64,000 nucleotides of DNA from Acheta domesticus (GCA_031308135.1 JAHLJT010008756.1:73133821-73197820); one strand, 5' to 3'. Positions 13,231-23,520 are shown, counted from the first letter of the stretch. Program-made: numbers and translations. Notes: generated by a model from the letters alone, not told the origin.

Positions 13231-15073
13231 CAGCATTACCTACTCCGTACTGGATAGGACGTCGGCCCACGTAAATAATGTAAGTGTGAAGAACATACGA
13301 GTCGGGCATCAATTAATCAGTAAGTTCGGAATTGCATGCAGGTTTGAACAAAGTCTGGCACATTGTGATAATTGTGATAAGATTTTACAATCGTTTCAAA
13401 TCGCCTATGCCCAGCGTGTTTAAGATTCTATTAACGATTGTGTGTTGTCCTTTTCTTTTATGAAGAAAAGGAAATAAATGTGTTTACTTTACCCAGTCAT
13501 TTTGTTACTCCGCAAAAATGTAAGCGAGAGATTATGAATACAAAAGCAAACATTTTTTACAGAAATGTAAAAAACAAAATTCCCTTCACCTTCCAATCAT
13601 TCTTTATAGACGTTTCTACAGATTTGCCAACCCAGAGTATGTTTCTTGACGAGCGATGCTTATGACACAGTGTGTGTACGTACTTGTGTCTCCCACATCT
13701 CTAAGGAAGATACAAGCCATATTGCATCAGTGTCTCCTCCGGCTCAAGGATGATAGAGACCACTCTATCAGTGACTCCTACCGTTCTCAGAAACGGAAAT
13801 GTTCGTGACTGGAGATAACAAAGGAACATACAAATTGATACATGTTGCTGAAATCTCGGCAGATAAAAGCGTGGGCGCTATTTGAAATTGATAATAGTGG
13901 CCCGCTGCCAGAGCCGGTGTTAGACAATTTTGAGCCCGGGGCATGTTCAGACAAAGCCCTTCCCGCTCTCGAAACAAATTAAGATGTGAAAGTGGTATCA
14001 ATAATGAAATAATAATATGAATTTTAGGGGAACATATTGTAACATTAGCGTCATTTGATTCATTTTATAGAGACACACCTTATTAGTAATGACTATAACT
14101 AAATATTAAAGCTAAAATATTAATTGAAACTTTATGGAATACCAGGCTACTGTACCGCGAATTATAAAATTACGTTAGCAATTTTCTCGAGTTCTTTTAT
14201 TTTTAAATATTTTACAATTTTTCCCCCGTTGCTCCCATCATCGGGACCCCTGGGAATCGCCTATGCCTAGCGTCGGCACTGCCTGTAGCAGCAAAAATGC
14301 TGCTGGACAAAGTTCCTGGGTATTTAACTACCCCTTAGACACCTCCCACGTCGCCGCAAGGTGCGATTTCTTTCAATTTTACGCGCATTTAAAATTGTGT
14401 CTAACAAAACACTAGACTCCACTCACAGCGCCGGACGCTGAACACTTTGCTCTCATCGGAAGTTAATATAGATCATTTTTTCACATTACAAATATTCACA
14501 TTATTATATTAACGAGTACATGTGCTTTAAATAATGTCAAGTAAAGTTTCTCGATAACTCAACCGTTTTCTGTGAAAAGTAGCTCCCAATTCCGTATTTT
14601 CAGAAACGCTCAAACGCCATTTTCTCATATATGGCTCGAAATTGTTTCTTCAATCATTTCAAACGGACAGTGGTAATTGCACTTTTTAATATGATGAAAA
14701 GTTAATTTGAGGGTATTTTTTTTTGTTTTTGCAAAAATTATATTTACTATTCATTAACATTAAACAATTGTTTTTGCAAAAAGTATTATTTTTTTAAAAG
14801 ATCTCTCACACCTTTAATATGCACATTACCAGCAATTTGTAAACACTATCGTATTTGTGAGTTGATGTACTTTAAATGAAGTGTTTCGAAAACCAAAAAT
14901 TGTCTCTGAAAAAGAGCTTCAAATTTCGCATTCTTAATAGCGCTTAAACGCCATTTTCTTAAAAACGCTTCTAAATTTTTCAAATTACATACCATTTAGG
15001 GCAAGATTTTACTGTTAATTAATATTCTGAAATTAATATTTCCGTTCTACAATTAGAAAACCGAAAAATTAAG

Positions 15074-15201
15074 AAAATGTACTATGGACGGCGATAGATG
15101 GCAGGTGTCACGAGTATGTGGTAATTCTGAATAGTTATCCCAGACCCAAGGAAATAGAAAAGTAATGCGGGAAAGTCTGTGCCATTCTGTAGCACCACTA
15201 G
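15074..15201 (+). repeat. Dispersed repeat family C, copy 2
   Basis: See 6814-6941; same orientation and same landmark blocks. Confidence 0.65.
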
Positions 15202-16741
15202 TTAATTGACGTTTAAAAAATATTTTCCCGTCTTGAACTGTAGTGTCCATGAATGCATATTGACTTAAATTAGTAATGTTTGAAATTTGAGGGGTGATCG
15301 ATAAAAACGGACAAAAAAATTTTGAATGAGAATAACTGAGCGTTTAGTGACTTGTAGATATGATGTTGTACCATACCAAGTGCATGACTTCTGTAGCTTT
15401 TATCACAAACGTTTCACAGAAAAACGAATGTCTTTACTTACATTCGATAAATGAACGCTTGCATTATACACATGAAAAGCCACCTTCATTGGAATATAGC
15501 AACTATGAAAACTTCGAATTGTTGCTGCGAGAGCATTTACGTTTATTCGTATAATCTTGAATTAATGATTATGCAAATAAATCACATTAGTCGGCGCAAA
15601 CCTCGGTGAACACAGAGAGCATACATACGGAGATGGTGAAATGTAAGTCTTCTAAGCGTGACGTCACGCACAAAGATGGCCTCCGGCTTAGTTGTATTGG
15701 ACAATATCGATAAGCGCCGGACCAGCAAAAACGTAATAGAAGGTCCAAGAATGTTTTATCCTGAAGATTACGGCGTGAGAAACGTTTCTTTGAGGCCTGT
15801 GGCTTCAAAATTTCCAGTTGTAAGGCCCTAGAATGCTTCATATAAGAGTTATTTAACCATATAAATTTTGACAATGCTGCAGTGTGTTGCGGGTTGCATT
15901 TGAACTGACTATTTAGATGCATTTTTCTCCACAAATTATTGGGATTTTTTTAAACCCAAAATTCGATTGTTCACGTCTCCGTGAAATTCGCTTTCTTTAG
16001 AGCCCTCATTTATAAAGATGGTAGCGTGTGAGAGTCGCAAACGGTATGTATACTACTGAAATAATATAGGAGACTTAACTTACATTGCTTTATGTAGTAT
16101 CATTAGCAACGAAGCTAGAAAATTACTTCGAAACGTATAGAAACTGAAAATGATCCACTGACATTAACATGTTCAACAAAACAGCACGATATCCGGCGGT
16201 GAGGCTTGTCTAACTGTATAGTGTATAATTGTGCCCCATTACAGCAGTATTCTGCTGTAATTTCTGAAATAACAGTGTGGTTCAATTTAGGCAACTCTCC
16301 CTTAGTAGATTCTGGGCACATTTTTTTAGTTGTGACGTTCCAGATTGTGTCCTGTATAGAAATCATCCATGTTTATTTTTCCTCATTGCTTTCTTGGTGG
16401 TCTGATACAGTGGCAAAAGAGAACAAAAATCTTGAGCCCGGTAGGGCGTCGACTATAGTTTCTTAATGTCGAAAGGTCACAGATTATATGAGAATATTTA
16501 ATTAATGAATAAAAATACTGTTCACTATAAAAATATATATTTCATTCAATAAGAATATTTCCTCAGAACTATGTCAGAATATATTATACATTTAACATTT
16601 CAGAGACTATTATGCCCTTCTTTACACAGGTATAATGAATAGATATTAAAGTCTTAATCTCAAAACAAGAAAATTCAGTTGTATTGCATAAAGTAAAGAC
16701 CACACTTTCCTCAAACTATTTGTATTACTGGATTAAAACAC

Positions 16742-16896
16742 TTAGATGTCCTTCTCACAAAGAAAATTATAGCGATCACTATCATTGCTGCACTGTCTGC
16801 TGAGGAAGAGCAATCGCCTATCTATTGCAAGGCACTCCCAGTCGTGCTGTCGTTCTCGCAGCCAGCGGTTGTAGGCCGTGGCGTTCAAGGATTCAC
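16742..16896 (-). CDS. Lectin gene 1, last coding exon: second half of C-type lectin domain 2 and stop
   Basis: The acceptor (TGTTCATTTTCAG|GT) is in phase 1 and joins the phase-1 donor at 17989, restoring a Gly. The exon encodes ESLNATAYNRWLRERQ, then HDWECLAID, then LLFLSRQCSN and YNFLCEKDI followed by TAA (16742-16744). The W, the C...C.....C pattern and the FLCEK ending are classic for the end of a CTLD. The EPN/QPD and WND calcium- and sugar-binding motifs are absent. With the other exons the spliced coding length is 61+258+166+278+155 = 918 nt, exactly 305 codons and a stop. A possible AATAAA on the minus strand lies at 16377-16372, about 365 nt past the stop; I did not find a closer one. 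Confidence 0.86.
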
Positions 16897-17169
16897 CTGA
16901 AAATGAACAGTGATATTCATTATTAAAACCTACCTGCAAATAACATATAAAAACAGTCAGTAAAAAAAACGAGTTGTTCGGTTAATCACGAAATGAAGTA
17001 AATTGAAACGTTCAAATATGAGATTGTTTGGGGAAATGGATGAATATAATATGTTCAAATTCTGAACGGATATACCTTCTATCAGTGATTCCCGTCATGT
17101 TAACAGTTAATTACAATCTGCACAAACCCAGGTGGTTAAAATGTCACATTCCACTACGAAGAAAAGGCT

Positions 17170-17315
17170 CGCAAACAGCACGTGTAGGTCGGCGCCTGAT
17201 CTCATGACCCAGTGGGTAGGAACACCGGCACTTCCACTATATTATACTACACGTACGGGACTAATGATCACAGGAGCTGAGGTGCCTGGAGTCACAAAAT
17301 AATAACCGGCTGTTT
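17170..17315 (+). repeat. Dispersed repeat family B, partial copy
   Basis: Carries only the 3' landmarks: 'taggtcggcgcctgatctc', 'cgggactaatgatcacagg' and 'agctgaggtgcctggagtcac'. It lies inside the last intron of lectin gene 1. Confidence 0.5.
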
Positions 17316-17579
17316 TTAGCTTAGAGACAACACTCTAGCAAATCTCACCGGGAGGTCCTAGGATTGGAGTTCCGACAGTGGATTTTCGAAACCGCTATTT
17401 ACTCGTAGGTACTGCACTTAGCAAACCGTTATTTTAGGAGTGAATAGTTTCATGTTAGAATCGAACTTGGAAAAGCAACGATAGGTCGAATTCAGCCGCT
17501 AATTGCAAGAGAATTTTAAAAGGTTTGCTGCTCTGAAAGTAGTTTTTGGTTGGTTTGGTTTAGTTGGTTGGTTTTTTGA

Positions 17580-17940
17580 TGGTTTCTCCGAATTATACCA
17601 GGCGAATGCGGAAGTAGTACCCTAACAAACGCGCGCGCCACAAACCGCGCGCAATCTTTCCTTCCCCTCCCTTGTTCTATCCTCACCCCTCACTTGCACG
17701 CGCACACACACATGCATTACAGTACCACACATGGTCGGGAGATCAGACTTAACCTTAGAGCTTCTTCCGACCGGGGAGGGATTTCTCACATGGAAGAATG
17801 AAAAACTTGAAGTTGACGTGATTCGGTGCCTGATCTCGCTATCTAGGGAAACAGAACACCGCTACCTTTCAGTATTAAAACATTCACTACAGCAACGGAA
17901 CTAATGACCATAGCAGTTGACGTGCCACGAAATATCAATC
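17580..17940 (+). repeat. Dispersed repeat family B, copy 2
   Basis: A near full-length copy inside the last intron of lectin gene 1, ending about 50 bp from the exon at 17989. Landmarks: 'accaggcgaatgcggaagta', 'gttctatcctcacccctcac', 'ggtgcctgatctcgctatc' and 'tgaccatagcagttgacgtg'. Confidence 0.6.
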
Positions 17941-17988
17941 AAAATATCTGGGTTCTGTTGAGTGTGGGCGTTAACAACAGCGACTCAC

Positions 17989-18266
17989 CTAGCACGGTGG
18001 CCGGGTCGGTGGTGCGCGCGCCCACCCACACCAGCTTCTCGAAGGAGGACAGCTCGCGGCCGTGCAGGAAGTCGACGAGCGCCTCGGCCTCGGCGGCCGT
18101 CTCCAGCACGGCGAGGTGCGCGCCCTCGCCCGCGCACGTGGCGTTGGCCCGCTCCCACGTGGCCGGCGCGTGCAGCTTGTAGGCGCTGCGCAGCCAGCCC
18201 GGCGCGCGCTCGTAGCCCTGAGTGAGCGCGTGCGCGCACGGCGGCAGCGTGGGCTGCGCCGCGGGC
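17989..18266 (-). CDS. Lectin gene 1, coding exon 4: linker and first half of C-type lectin domain 2
   Basis: The exon runs from a phase-2 acceptor (GTGCGCAG|G, after a pyrimidine-rich stretch) to a phase-1 donor (GCTAG|GTGAGT). It encodes a Pro/Ala-rich linker and then a second CTLD start: LRSAYKLHAPATWERANATC (first cysteine), EGAHLAVLETAAEAEALVDF and LVWVGARTTDPATVLG. The phase-2 acceptor differs from the phase-1 acceptors of the first-half exons at 2071 and 21547. That is explained if this exon follows the phase-2 donor at 20729, which makes it the second CTLD of a two-domain protein rather than an independent gene. It is very GC-rich compared with the AT-rich introns. A family B dispersed repeat ends about 50 bp downstream in the intron. 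Confidence 0.87.
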
Positions 18267-18689
18267 CTGCGCACCGGACGGGGCACAAACAGGCATTAGT
18301 GAATTTTGGCAGATCGACGCTTAACCCATAACTATTGGCGTGAGATCTATAACACAATGGCCACGGGTCATATGGACCTGATCATTCTGATTCAAGGAAA
18401 TAACTTCGAATTTTTTGGGAAGGTAATGTAGTAAGGAATAGTAAATATAATGTAGAAAAACATGTAAAAATATCAAATCGTCACGTTCACTTAATAAAAG
18501 TTATGACATCTTGTTCTTCTGCCTACACTGTCGTTACTACACAGCTGATCGCAATTGTCCAATGGGACGATCCCTCTTTAAAGGACGTTTAAAAAAATCA
18601 TTTGATTTTCAATGGCAAAAGATTCAATAACGGATCTTATTTCTAAGCTTGAATTTGAAAGAAACCATGCTGATCAAGTATTAACAAAA

Positions 18690-19245
18690 ATATTATGAAC
18701 TGTCTAATGCTACTGTTGAATTGGAAATTGGATTAAAAATTTCCAGAATCATTGGTAGGCAAAAAAGAGCCAATTATTCCTGCAAAATACCTGATGTATC
18801 ATAAAAGTCTATTTACTTCTGTTTTAGACGAAATAGTAGTTGATTTAAAGTCAAGGTTTTGCGATAAAACATTGATGCGTTTATATTGTACACAATGCTA
18901 ACAGATAATTTATTAAAAACGGGACATAAAGTATTAAACGCATCAATCAACAAAAATATGGGACACCTACCCAACTTGCAGAAAAAATTGTCTTAAAAAA
19001 TAGTTTTAATCGGAAATAAAATTGTGGAAAGTGGAATGGACTCGAGATTCAGGAGCGACCAAAACTTTACCTGGAACAGCTTTAGAGGCTCGTGTGTGGC
19101 AGACGTTTACCTAAAATCATGCTCCATATATTGCCAAGCTTGCTAATTAGTGCAGCCTCCGTGGAACTAAATTTCTCAGCTTTACGTCGAATAACAACTT
19201 AGCTCAGAAACAGAATGCCAGAAATTATACTTTTGGGTTTTACCC
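18690..19245 (+). pseudogene. hAT transposase remnant (ZMYM1-like type)
   Basis: Read across several frames, this stretch matches the C-terminal half of hAT transposases of the type found as zinc-finger MYM domain 1-like proteins. Pieces are ELEIGLKISRIIGRQKRANY, then KSLFT.VLDEIVVDLKSRF, and near 19110-19210 the dimerisation block LPKIMLHILPSLLIS...ELNFSALRRITT. In active relatives the last block reads roughly AERSFSALRRIK. Frameshifts and stops show it is dead. No terminal repeats were recognised. It lies in the intron of lectin gene 1 between exons 3 and 4. Confidence 0.7.
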
Positions 19246-19640
19246 TTTTGGTTTGCATCAGGGCAAGCAACCAATTCCTCTCTATTTGAGGTTAGGTGTC
19301 AGTGAAGGGAAATATTGAAATGTTCGTAGTTTCTAACGAGGAAGCTCTTTAAAAGAAGAAGCAGTTTTATGTTCCAAGTTTTACAGACTATAGTTACAGG
19401 TCGATTTGGTTTTAAACTGCAGAATTGCATTTTCTACATCGTCCATATCAATATTCCCATGCGCACATCCTGCAATTAATTCTTACAAACAGGGGGCAAC
19501 AATAGTCAACTAAATTCTGTTGTAGAAGTAGAAATCTTCTGGTACTCCTTGATTAAAATTTCAGGGTAACAGAGGTATCAACCACAATTAGTAGGATACA
19601 TAATTTTTTTTTACATTGCAGAAAATTCAGCCATACACGT

Positions 19641-19690
19641 ATTTTAGGATTTCCCCCCCTTCATTAGTGGCACTACAATATTAAAAACTG
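19641..19690 (-). ncRNA. Decayed hammerhead motif in the left arm
   Basis: On the minus strand the counterpart reads GCCA, CTAATGA, a G-rich stem II, TAAAAT, ACGTGTA and TGGC. Stem I is kept, but the core boxes CTGATGA and GAAA both carry changes expected to abolish cleavage. Confidence 0.55.
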
Positions 19691-19941
19691 AGTTAACAAA
19701 TTAGCACATGAATAACTAAGGAAGTACATAAACTGATTCAACATAAAATTATTTAAATGGCGTAGTTACCCAAGTAACATAGATAAAATACAATCTCAAC
19801 TGATCACTAAGTACACTTAATGTTGTGTTTAATCTGTTACTGATATAAGTACTCTATTAAAATAATTTTAATGTTGAATCAGTTTATGTACTTCCTTAGT
19901 TATTCATGTGCTAATTTGTTAACTCAATGTTTAATATTGTA

Positions 19942-19986
19942 GAGCCACTGATGATGGGAAAAAAATTCCGAAACACGTGTATGGCT
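19942..19986 (+). ncRNA. Hammerhead ribozyme-like motif (type I, minimal)
   Basis: In order the sequence has AGCCA, the core box CTGATGA, a short stem II (GGGA...TTCC), the second core box GAAA, a very short stem III (ACAC/GTGT), the cleavage-site base A at 19981, and TGGCT. TGGCT pairs perfectly with AGCCA to close stem I. Both invariant boxes of the hammerhead catalytic core are intact. Stem II closes imperfectly (an unpaired U after CTGATGA). Stem III is minimal, as described for hammerheads of Penelope-like elements. Predicted cleavage is between 19981 and 19982. Activity is not shown. Confidence 0.68.
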
Positions 19987-20728
19987 GAATTTTCTGCAAA
20001 GTAAAATTTATAAAGCCTACTAATTGTGGTTGATACCTCTGTTATCCTGAAATTTTAATGTCAACTTTGTGCACTGGAAAGAACTCTTCGTACTGTCCCT
20101 CGTATACATTCAGAGAGTAAAAAGAAGTGAACATCTGGCCACACCTGTCAATTACTTCTGTTGTTATTTTCCACGAAGCAAACAATTACGATGTAAACAA
20201 TCAAAGTACTGAGCTGAAATGACAGTATGCAAAATGGAAAAATCAATAAAGAAAATGGAAAAGGCTCCAAACTGTTGTGTAATTTATTATTATTGCTAAC
20301 AGATGTCGGCATCTTTTGGCTGTAAGCATTGTGCAAAAACTCTCCCTTTGAGATTCACACAATAGTCAACGTTATTTACCATTAGAATATTTTTAACAGG
20401 AAGGTGATAACTTTCGCAGCAACTTTAAAACAAATTTAATCCATTATCTTAGAGCGATGTGAATTTTGATGGTCACAAAAATGTAATACCTTAATTTTTG
20501 CGATCCACCTTTTGTAAGAGTGGATGTTTGCCATTTAATATCTTAAAGTATCAATTGACGCGAACATTTCTCACAACACAAATCGTGTTTAATGCTTCAA
20601 ACAATATTTATGCATATATGAATATTTCATTTTCTTCAGAGGACTCACTGACGCAGCCAGGCAAATATTTATACCTTTTCTAATTAGTTATTCACATAGC
20701 TGTACAGTTCTCGTCTCATAACGCTTAC

Positions 20729-20894
20729 CTGGGACTTGGAATGGACGGAATAGCCGGGAATTCACACACGTATCGCTCCCACTTCGAGCAGACGCCGTAA
20801 AGCATCCACACTTCTTCATCGATCAACCCACAAATTTGCGAACTGGGCTCGTCATGTCTCCATCGCTCCCGAACAGCGTTCGAAATGGGCTGTC
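20729..20894 (-). CDS. Lectin gene 1, coding exon 3: second half of C-type lectin domain 1
   Basis: This 166-nt exon encodes about 54 residues. Its acceptor is TTTTTCATAG|GA (phase 1) and its donor CCCAG|GTAAGCG (phase 2). Read in phase it gives GQPISNAVRERWRHDEP, then QICGLIDEEVW, then YGVCSKWERYVCEF, followed by a Pro/Ser-rich linker. The W..DEP block and the C...C......C spacing are the end of a CTLD and supply the three cysteines missing from the preceding exon. The phase-2 donor exactly fits the phase-2 acceptor of the next exon at 17989-18266. The Ca2+/sugar-binding signatures (EPN or QPD, and WND) are not present in canonical form; only DEP remains. It is the weakest exon by length but is well supported by both splice sites and phase. 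Confidence 0.83.
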
Positions 20895-21546
20895 CTATGA
20901 AAAATATGAGAGATATGTTCGTGAATTAAAATATACATGTAGATATCAAGACTGAGATATTATGTTCGAGATATTAAGTTCGATAACAAAAGTACTTAAT
21001 AGATTTTGAAATAGTTGTGTTCCCTCTGGGGAGAGAAAAATAATAGTTTAAAAAATGTATTAATGCATCACTAAACTATTAATAAATATACAGTTAATTA
21101 ATAAAGCCTCTTTCGATTACACGAAAATCGTTGAATAAAAATAAACAATAATAATGCAAAATTATCGACATTTGTAGATGAAGTGCCTAGAAACCATCTT
21201 GAGAGCTGTGTCTCTTCCGGGCTCTACCCATGGCTTTTGGGACCATGCTGCACACAAGTAATGAATTGACTGATTTTTCCCGGTGCTACTGCACTCATTA
21301 ATCCCACTAGCATAGCGGATGTGTTAATACTTGGAGGTGATGATGTTCCTCCCCCATTGGATGGGGAGATCTGCCTACCTACACATCGGCTGGCGGGGAA
21401 TTTTCCCCTCAATTATCTCCCACTAGCAGGACATCACCCCTGGACCGAGTGACTTCGCTAAGCTGATATCGCCGCGTGCCCCAAACATGTGCAAAGGCCG
21501 TTCGCGTGCTCGTTCGCCTGCCGGCCTTGCTGTGGAGTGCGCTTAC

Positions 21547-21804
21547 CGAGCACGGTGACGAAGGGCACCTGGAAGCCCGCGTGCAGGGTGTAGGTGCGCT
21601 GCGCGTCGGAGGCGAGGCCGGCGCCGCGCAGCCAGCGCCGCAGCGCGGCCGCCTCCTCGCGGCTCTCCACCACCAGCAGGTGCGCGCCCTCCTCGGCGCA
21701 CGCCGCGCGCGCCTCCTCCCACGCCAGCGCCGACCGCCCCACCTTGTAGAAGCCCCCGTTGGCCAGCCGCGCGTACTCCGGCGGCACGTCCGTCTCGATG
21801 ATGC
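21547..21804 (-). CDS. Lectin gene 1, coding exon 2: first half of C-type lectin domain 1
   Basis: The exon encodes 86 codons of a GC-rich C-type lectin-like domain (CTLD). It contains the family's early landmarks: a GFYKV strand, the tryptophan (AWEEARAAC) with the first conserved cysteine, EGAHLLVVES, then an EAAALRRWL helix and YTLHAGF. The acceptor is GCCGCAG|GC and the donor CTCG|GTAAGC, both phase 1. The matching second half, with the remaining cysteines, is the exon at 20729-20894. The closest family I recognise is the hemolymph lipopolysaccharide-binding proteins and immulectins of insects, secreted pattern-recognition lectins that bind microbial surface sugars and promote phagocytosis, nodulation or melanisation. 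Ligand and activity here are inferred from the family only. It is clearly paralogous to the exon at 2071-2343 (shared YTLHAGF and EGAHLLV blocks). Confidence 0.88.
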
Positions 21805-21861
21805 CTGCGGCTTTTTGAAACAATAATAATAATAACAATAATAATATAATAAAATAATCAC

Positions 21862-22294
21862 ACTGATCGCACGATAGCAGCAAACAAACCAGATATTGTT
21901 ATCCGGGATTTTGAGAAAAAATCGTGTCTACTTGTGGATGTTGCTGTGCCTTGCGATCAAAATGTAACCAAGGAGGCAGAGAAACGTCTTAAATACAAGA
22001 GTTTGGAAATTGAGATTAGCCGAATGTGGGGCGTAAAAGCACAGGTCGTACCGATAGTTATCGGAGCTCTGGGATTTGTTCCGCAAAATTTGTGTAAGAA
22101 CTTGGCTAAACTTCCAGGTCATTCAAAGGAGTGGGAAGTGCAAGATATTGCTTTATTTAGCACAGCTCACATTTTGCGCAAAGTATTGTAGAGGTACCGA
22201 CAGTCCCTAGATCTGCTCCTTAAGTAGCTGGTTGCAACCTGGAGTAGATTTTATACTGAACCGACTGATAACATCTGTAGTTGTGATATGAAGC
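21862..22294 (+). pseudogene. R4/Dong-type LINE, 3' end (copy 1): C-terminal endonuclease region
   Basis: The frame from 21862 is open to the stop near 22191 and encodes the C-terminus of a non-LTR retrotransposon protein. It has KPDIVIRD, then CLLVDVAVPCDQN, then KRLKYKSLEIEISRMWGVKA, then VIGALGFVPQN, ending FSTAHILRKVL. The spacing PD-X14-D fits the PD(X)12-14D motif of the restriction-like endonuclease in R2/R4-type LINEs. The copy is 5'-truncated. It is flanked on both sides by (AAT)n (21824-21858 and 22294-22334). The Dong element of Bombyx is known to insert in TAA repeats, so clade R4/Dong is the best fit. The endonuclease would nick the target and prime reverse transcription. Confidence 0.72.

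Positions 22295-22334
<40 letters not shown>
22294..22334. repeat. (AAT)n between LINE copy 1 and a SINE
   Basis: About 13 AAT units. It forms the 3' tail of the LINE and the 5' flank of the SINE. Confidence 0.9.
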
Positions 22335-22335
<1 letters not shown>

Positions 22336-22337
<2 letters not shown>

Positions 22338-22668
22338 GTCGGCCCCGTGGCCGAAATCGCTAAGTCAGCAGTGTCGTGTCGAACTCGGACCGCAGGGTCG
22401 CGGGTTCGAGTCCCGCCTCGGTGTATTTGTGTATGTCTTTATGTGTGTGCCATCCTTTCACCCCTCACTATTATCATTTCATCTTCCATACGCCCAGGGC
22501 TATCAACCCTGGGAGATAAAACTGGGTTTCAGCTGATCCCCCCTAAGAATGGTTTAAGTCCTGCCTCCGAAGTAATGTTTCCGGGAGCCCCGGAAAAACG
22601 CAGTATGCATGTACGCGTGGTCCAAGTTGGCCTATACGTAAGCAAAATAATAATAATAATAATAATAA
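22336..22668 (+). mobile_element. tRNA-derived SINE, family 1, full length
   Basis: The head (22336-22425) contains an A-box-like ggccccgtggccgaaat and a perfect B box, GGTTCGAGTCC, at about 22402. A non-tRNA body of about 220 bp follows, ending in an (AAT)n tail (22645-22668). It shares the AAT tail with the neighbouring LINE, which suggests that the LINE supplies its reverse transcriptase. Confidence 0.75.
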
Positions 22669-22797
22669 CGCCTGATCTTGAGCAGCTACTAGAACTGTTT
22701 CCGATTCTGGCTTCATTCTTTCCCTTTTGTGGCTTAAAAGGGGAAGAATGAAGCCAGAATCGGAAGCAGTTCTAGTAGCTGCTCAAGATCAGGCGTT
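22667..22797. repeat. Near-perfect 57-bp inverted repeat (hairpin) at the 5' end of LINE copy 2
   Basis: 22667-22724 is the inverted complement of 22741-22797, with one mismatch and one extra T. The loop is 16 bp and itself begins CTTTT and ends AAAAG. The right arm is LINE coding sequence (SEAVLVAAQDQALRTRPYDK in the + frame), so the left arm is an inverted duplicate of it. Confidence 0.9.
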
Positions 22798-23520
22798 GAG
22801 AACGCGACCTTATGATAAAGCGGTTCTCAAAATTTTCCTAAGATGATAAATGCCGCATTTGCCAGGAGCAAGTAGAAACCATTGATCATATTGTCTCAGC
22901 TTGTCCAATCCTAGCAAAGACCGAATACCTGAAAAGACATGACAGGGTGTGTAGCTACCTCCACTGGCAGATCTGTACCGTCCTCGAAGTTCTAAACACA
23001 TGCCCCAAGTGGTACGAACACTCACCAAAGCCGGTGACATCTTTTGGATTGTGTACGATATTGTACGACCAACAAATTCAAACTGATCGCACGGTAGCGG
23101 CAAACAAACCGGATATAGTTATCCGGGATTCGGAGAACAAATCGTGTTTACTTGACGATGTTGCTGTACCTTGCGATCAAAACGTCGTTACCAAGGAGGT
23201 AGAGAAACGTCTTAAATACAAGAGTTTGGAAATAGAGGTAAGCCGAATGTGAGGCGAAAAAGCACAGGTCGTACCGATAGTTATCGGAGCTCTGGGATTT
23301 GTTCCGCAAAATGTGAGTAAGAACTTGTCTAAACTCCCCGGTAATTCAAAAGACTGGGAAGTGCAATAAATTGCTTTATTTGGAACAGCCCACATTTTGC
23401 GCAAAGTATTGTAGAGGCAACCACAGTCTTTAGATCTGCTCCTTAGGTAGCTGGTTGCAACCTGGAGTAGATTTTATTTTGAGCCGACTCACAACATCTT
23501 TAGTCGTGATGTAGTGGAAT
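22741..23520 (+). pseudogene. R4/Dong-type LINE (copy 2), longer 3' fragment
   Basis: Compared with copy 1, this fragment also keeps the region before the endonuclease. It has AAQDQALRTRPYDK, a CCHC finger (CRICQEQVETIDHIVSACP), the KRHD motif that follows it, then WYEHSPKPV, TDRTVAANKPDIVIRD and LLDDVAVPCDQN. CCHC, (K/R)H(N/D) and PD-X14-D in that order are diagnostic for restriction-like-endonuclease LINEs. An in-frame stop after VSRM (about 23250) and further stops mark it as dead. The 3' end again runs into AAT repeats. Confidence 0.75.

Larger units (their letters stand above)
12163..16741. other. Spacer between lectin genes 1 and 2
   Basis: About 4.6 kb of AT-rich DNA holding a family A repeat (12.5-13.23 kb) and a family C repeat (15.07-15.2 kb). 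The short + strand frame starting at 15676 (MASGLVVLDNIDKRRTSKNV and onward, stop at about 15831) resembles nothing I recognise. No gene is supported. Confidence 0.5.
19550..20064. mobile_element. Fold-back element with about 205-bp inverted arms
   Basis: The left arm (about 19550-19757) and right arm (about 19855-20064) are inverted copies. For example 'aatttcagggtaacagagg' at the left end is the complement of 'cctctgttatcctgaaatt' at the right end. The inner ends near 19740 and 19870 still pair. The spacer is about 100 bp of AT-rich DNA. Each arm carries a hammerhead-like segment: the right one (+ strand) is well preserved, the left one (- strand) decayed. Hammerhead ribozymes are known from the repeats of Penelope-like retroelements, so this is probably a non-autonomous Penelope-type derivative. 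No GIY-YIG or reverse transcriptase coding is present. Confidence 0.75.

Noticed and set aside
15676..15831. Short + frame beginning MASGLVVLDNIDKRR
   Set aside because: Looks protein-like and could be a pseudogene piece, but I do not recognise it and it ends after about 51 codons.
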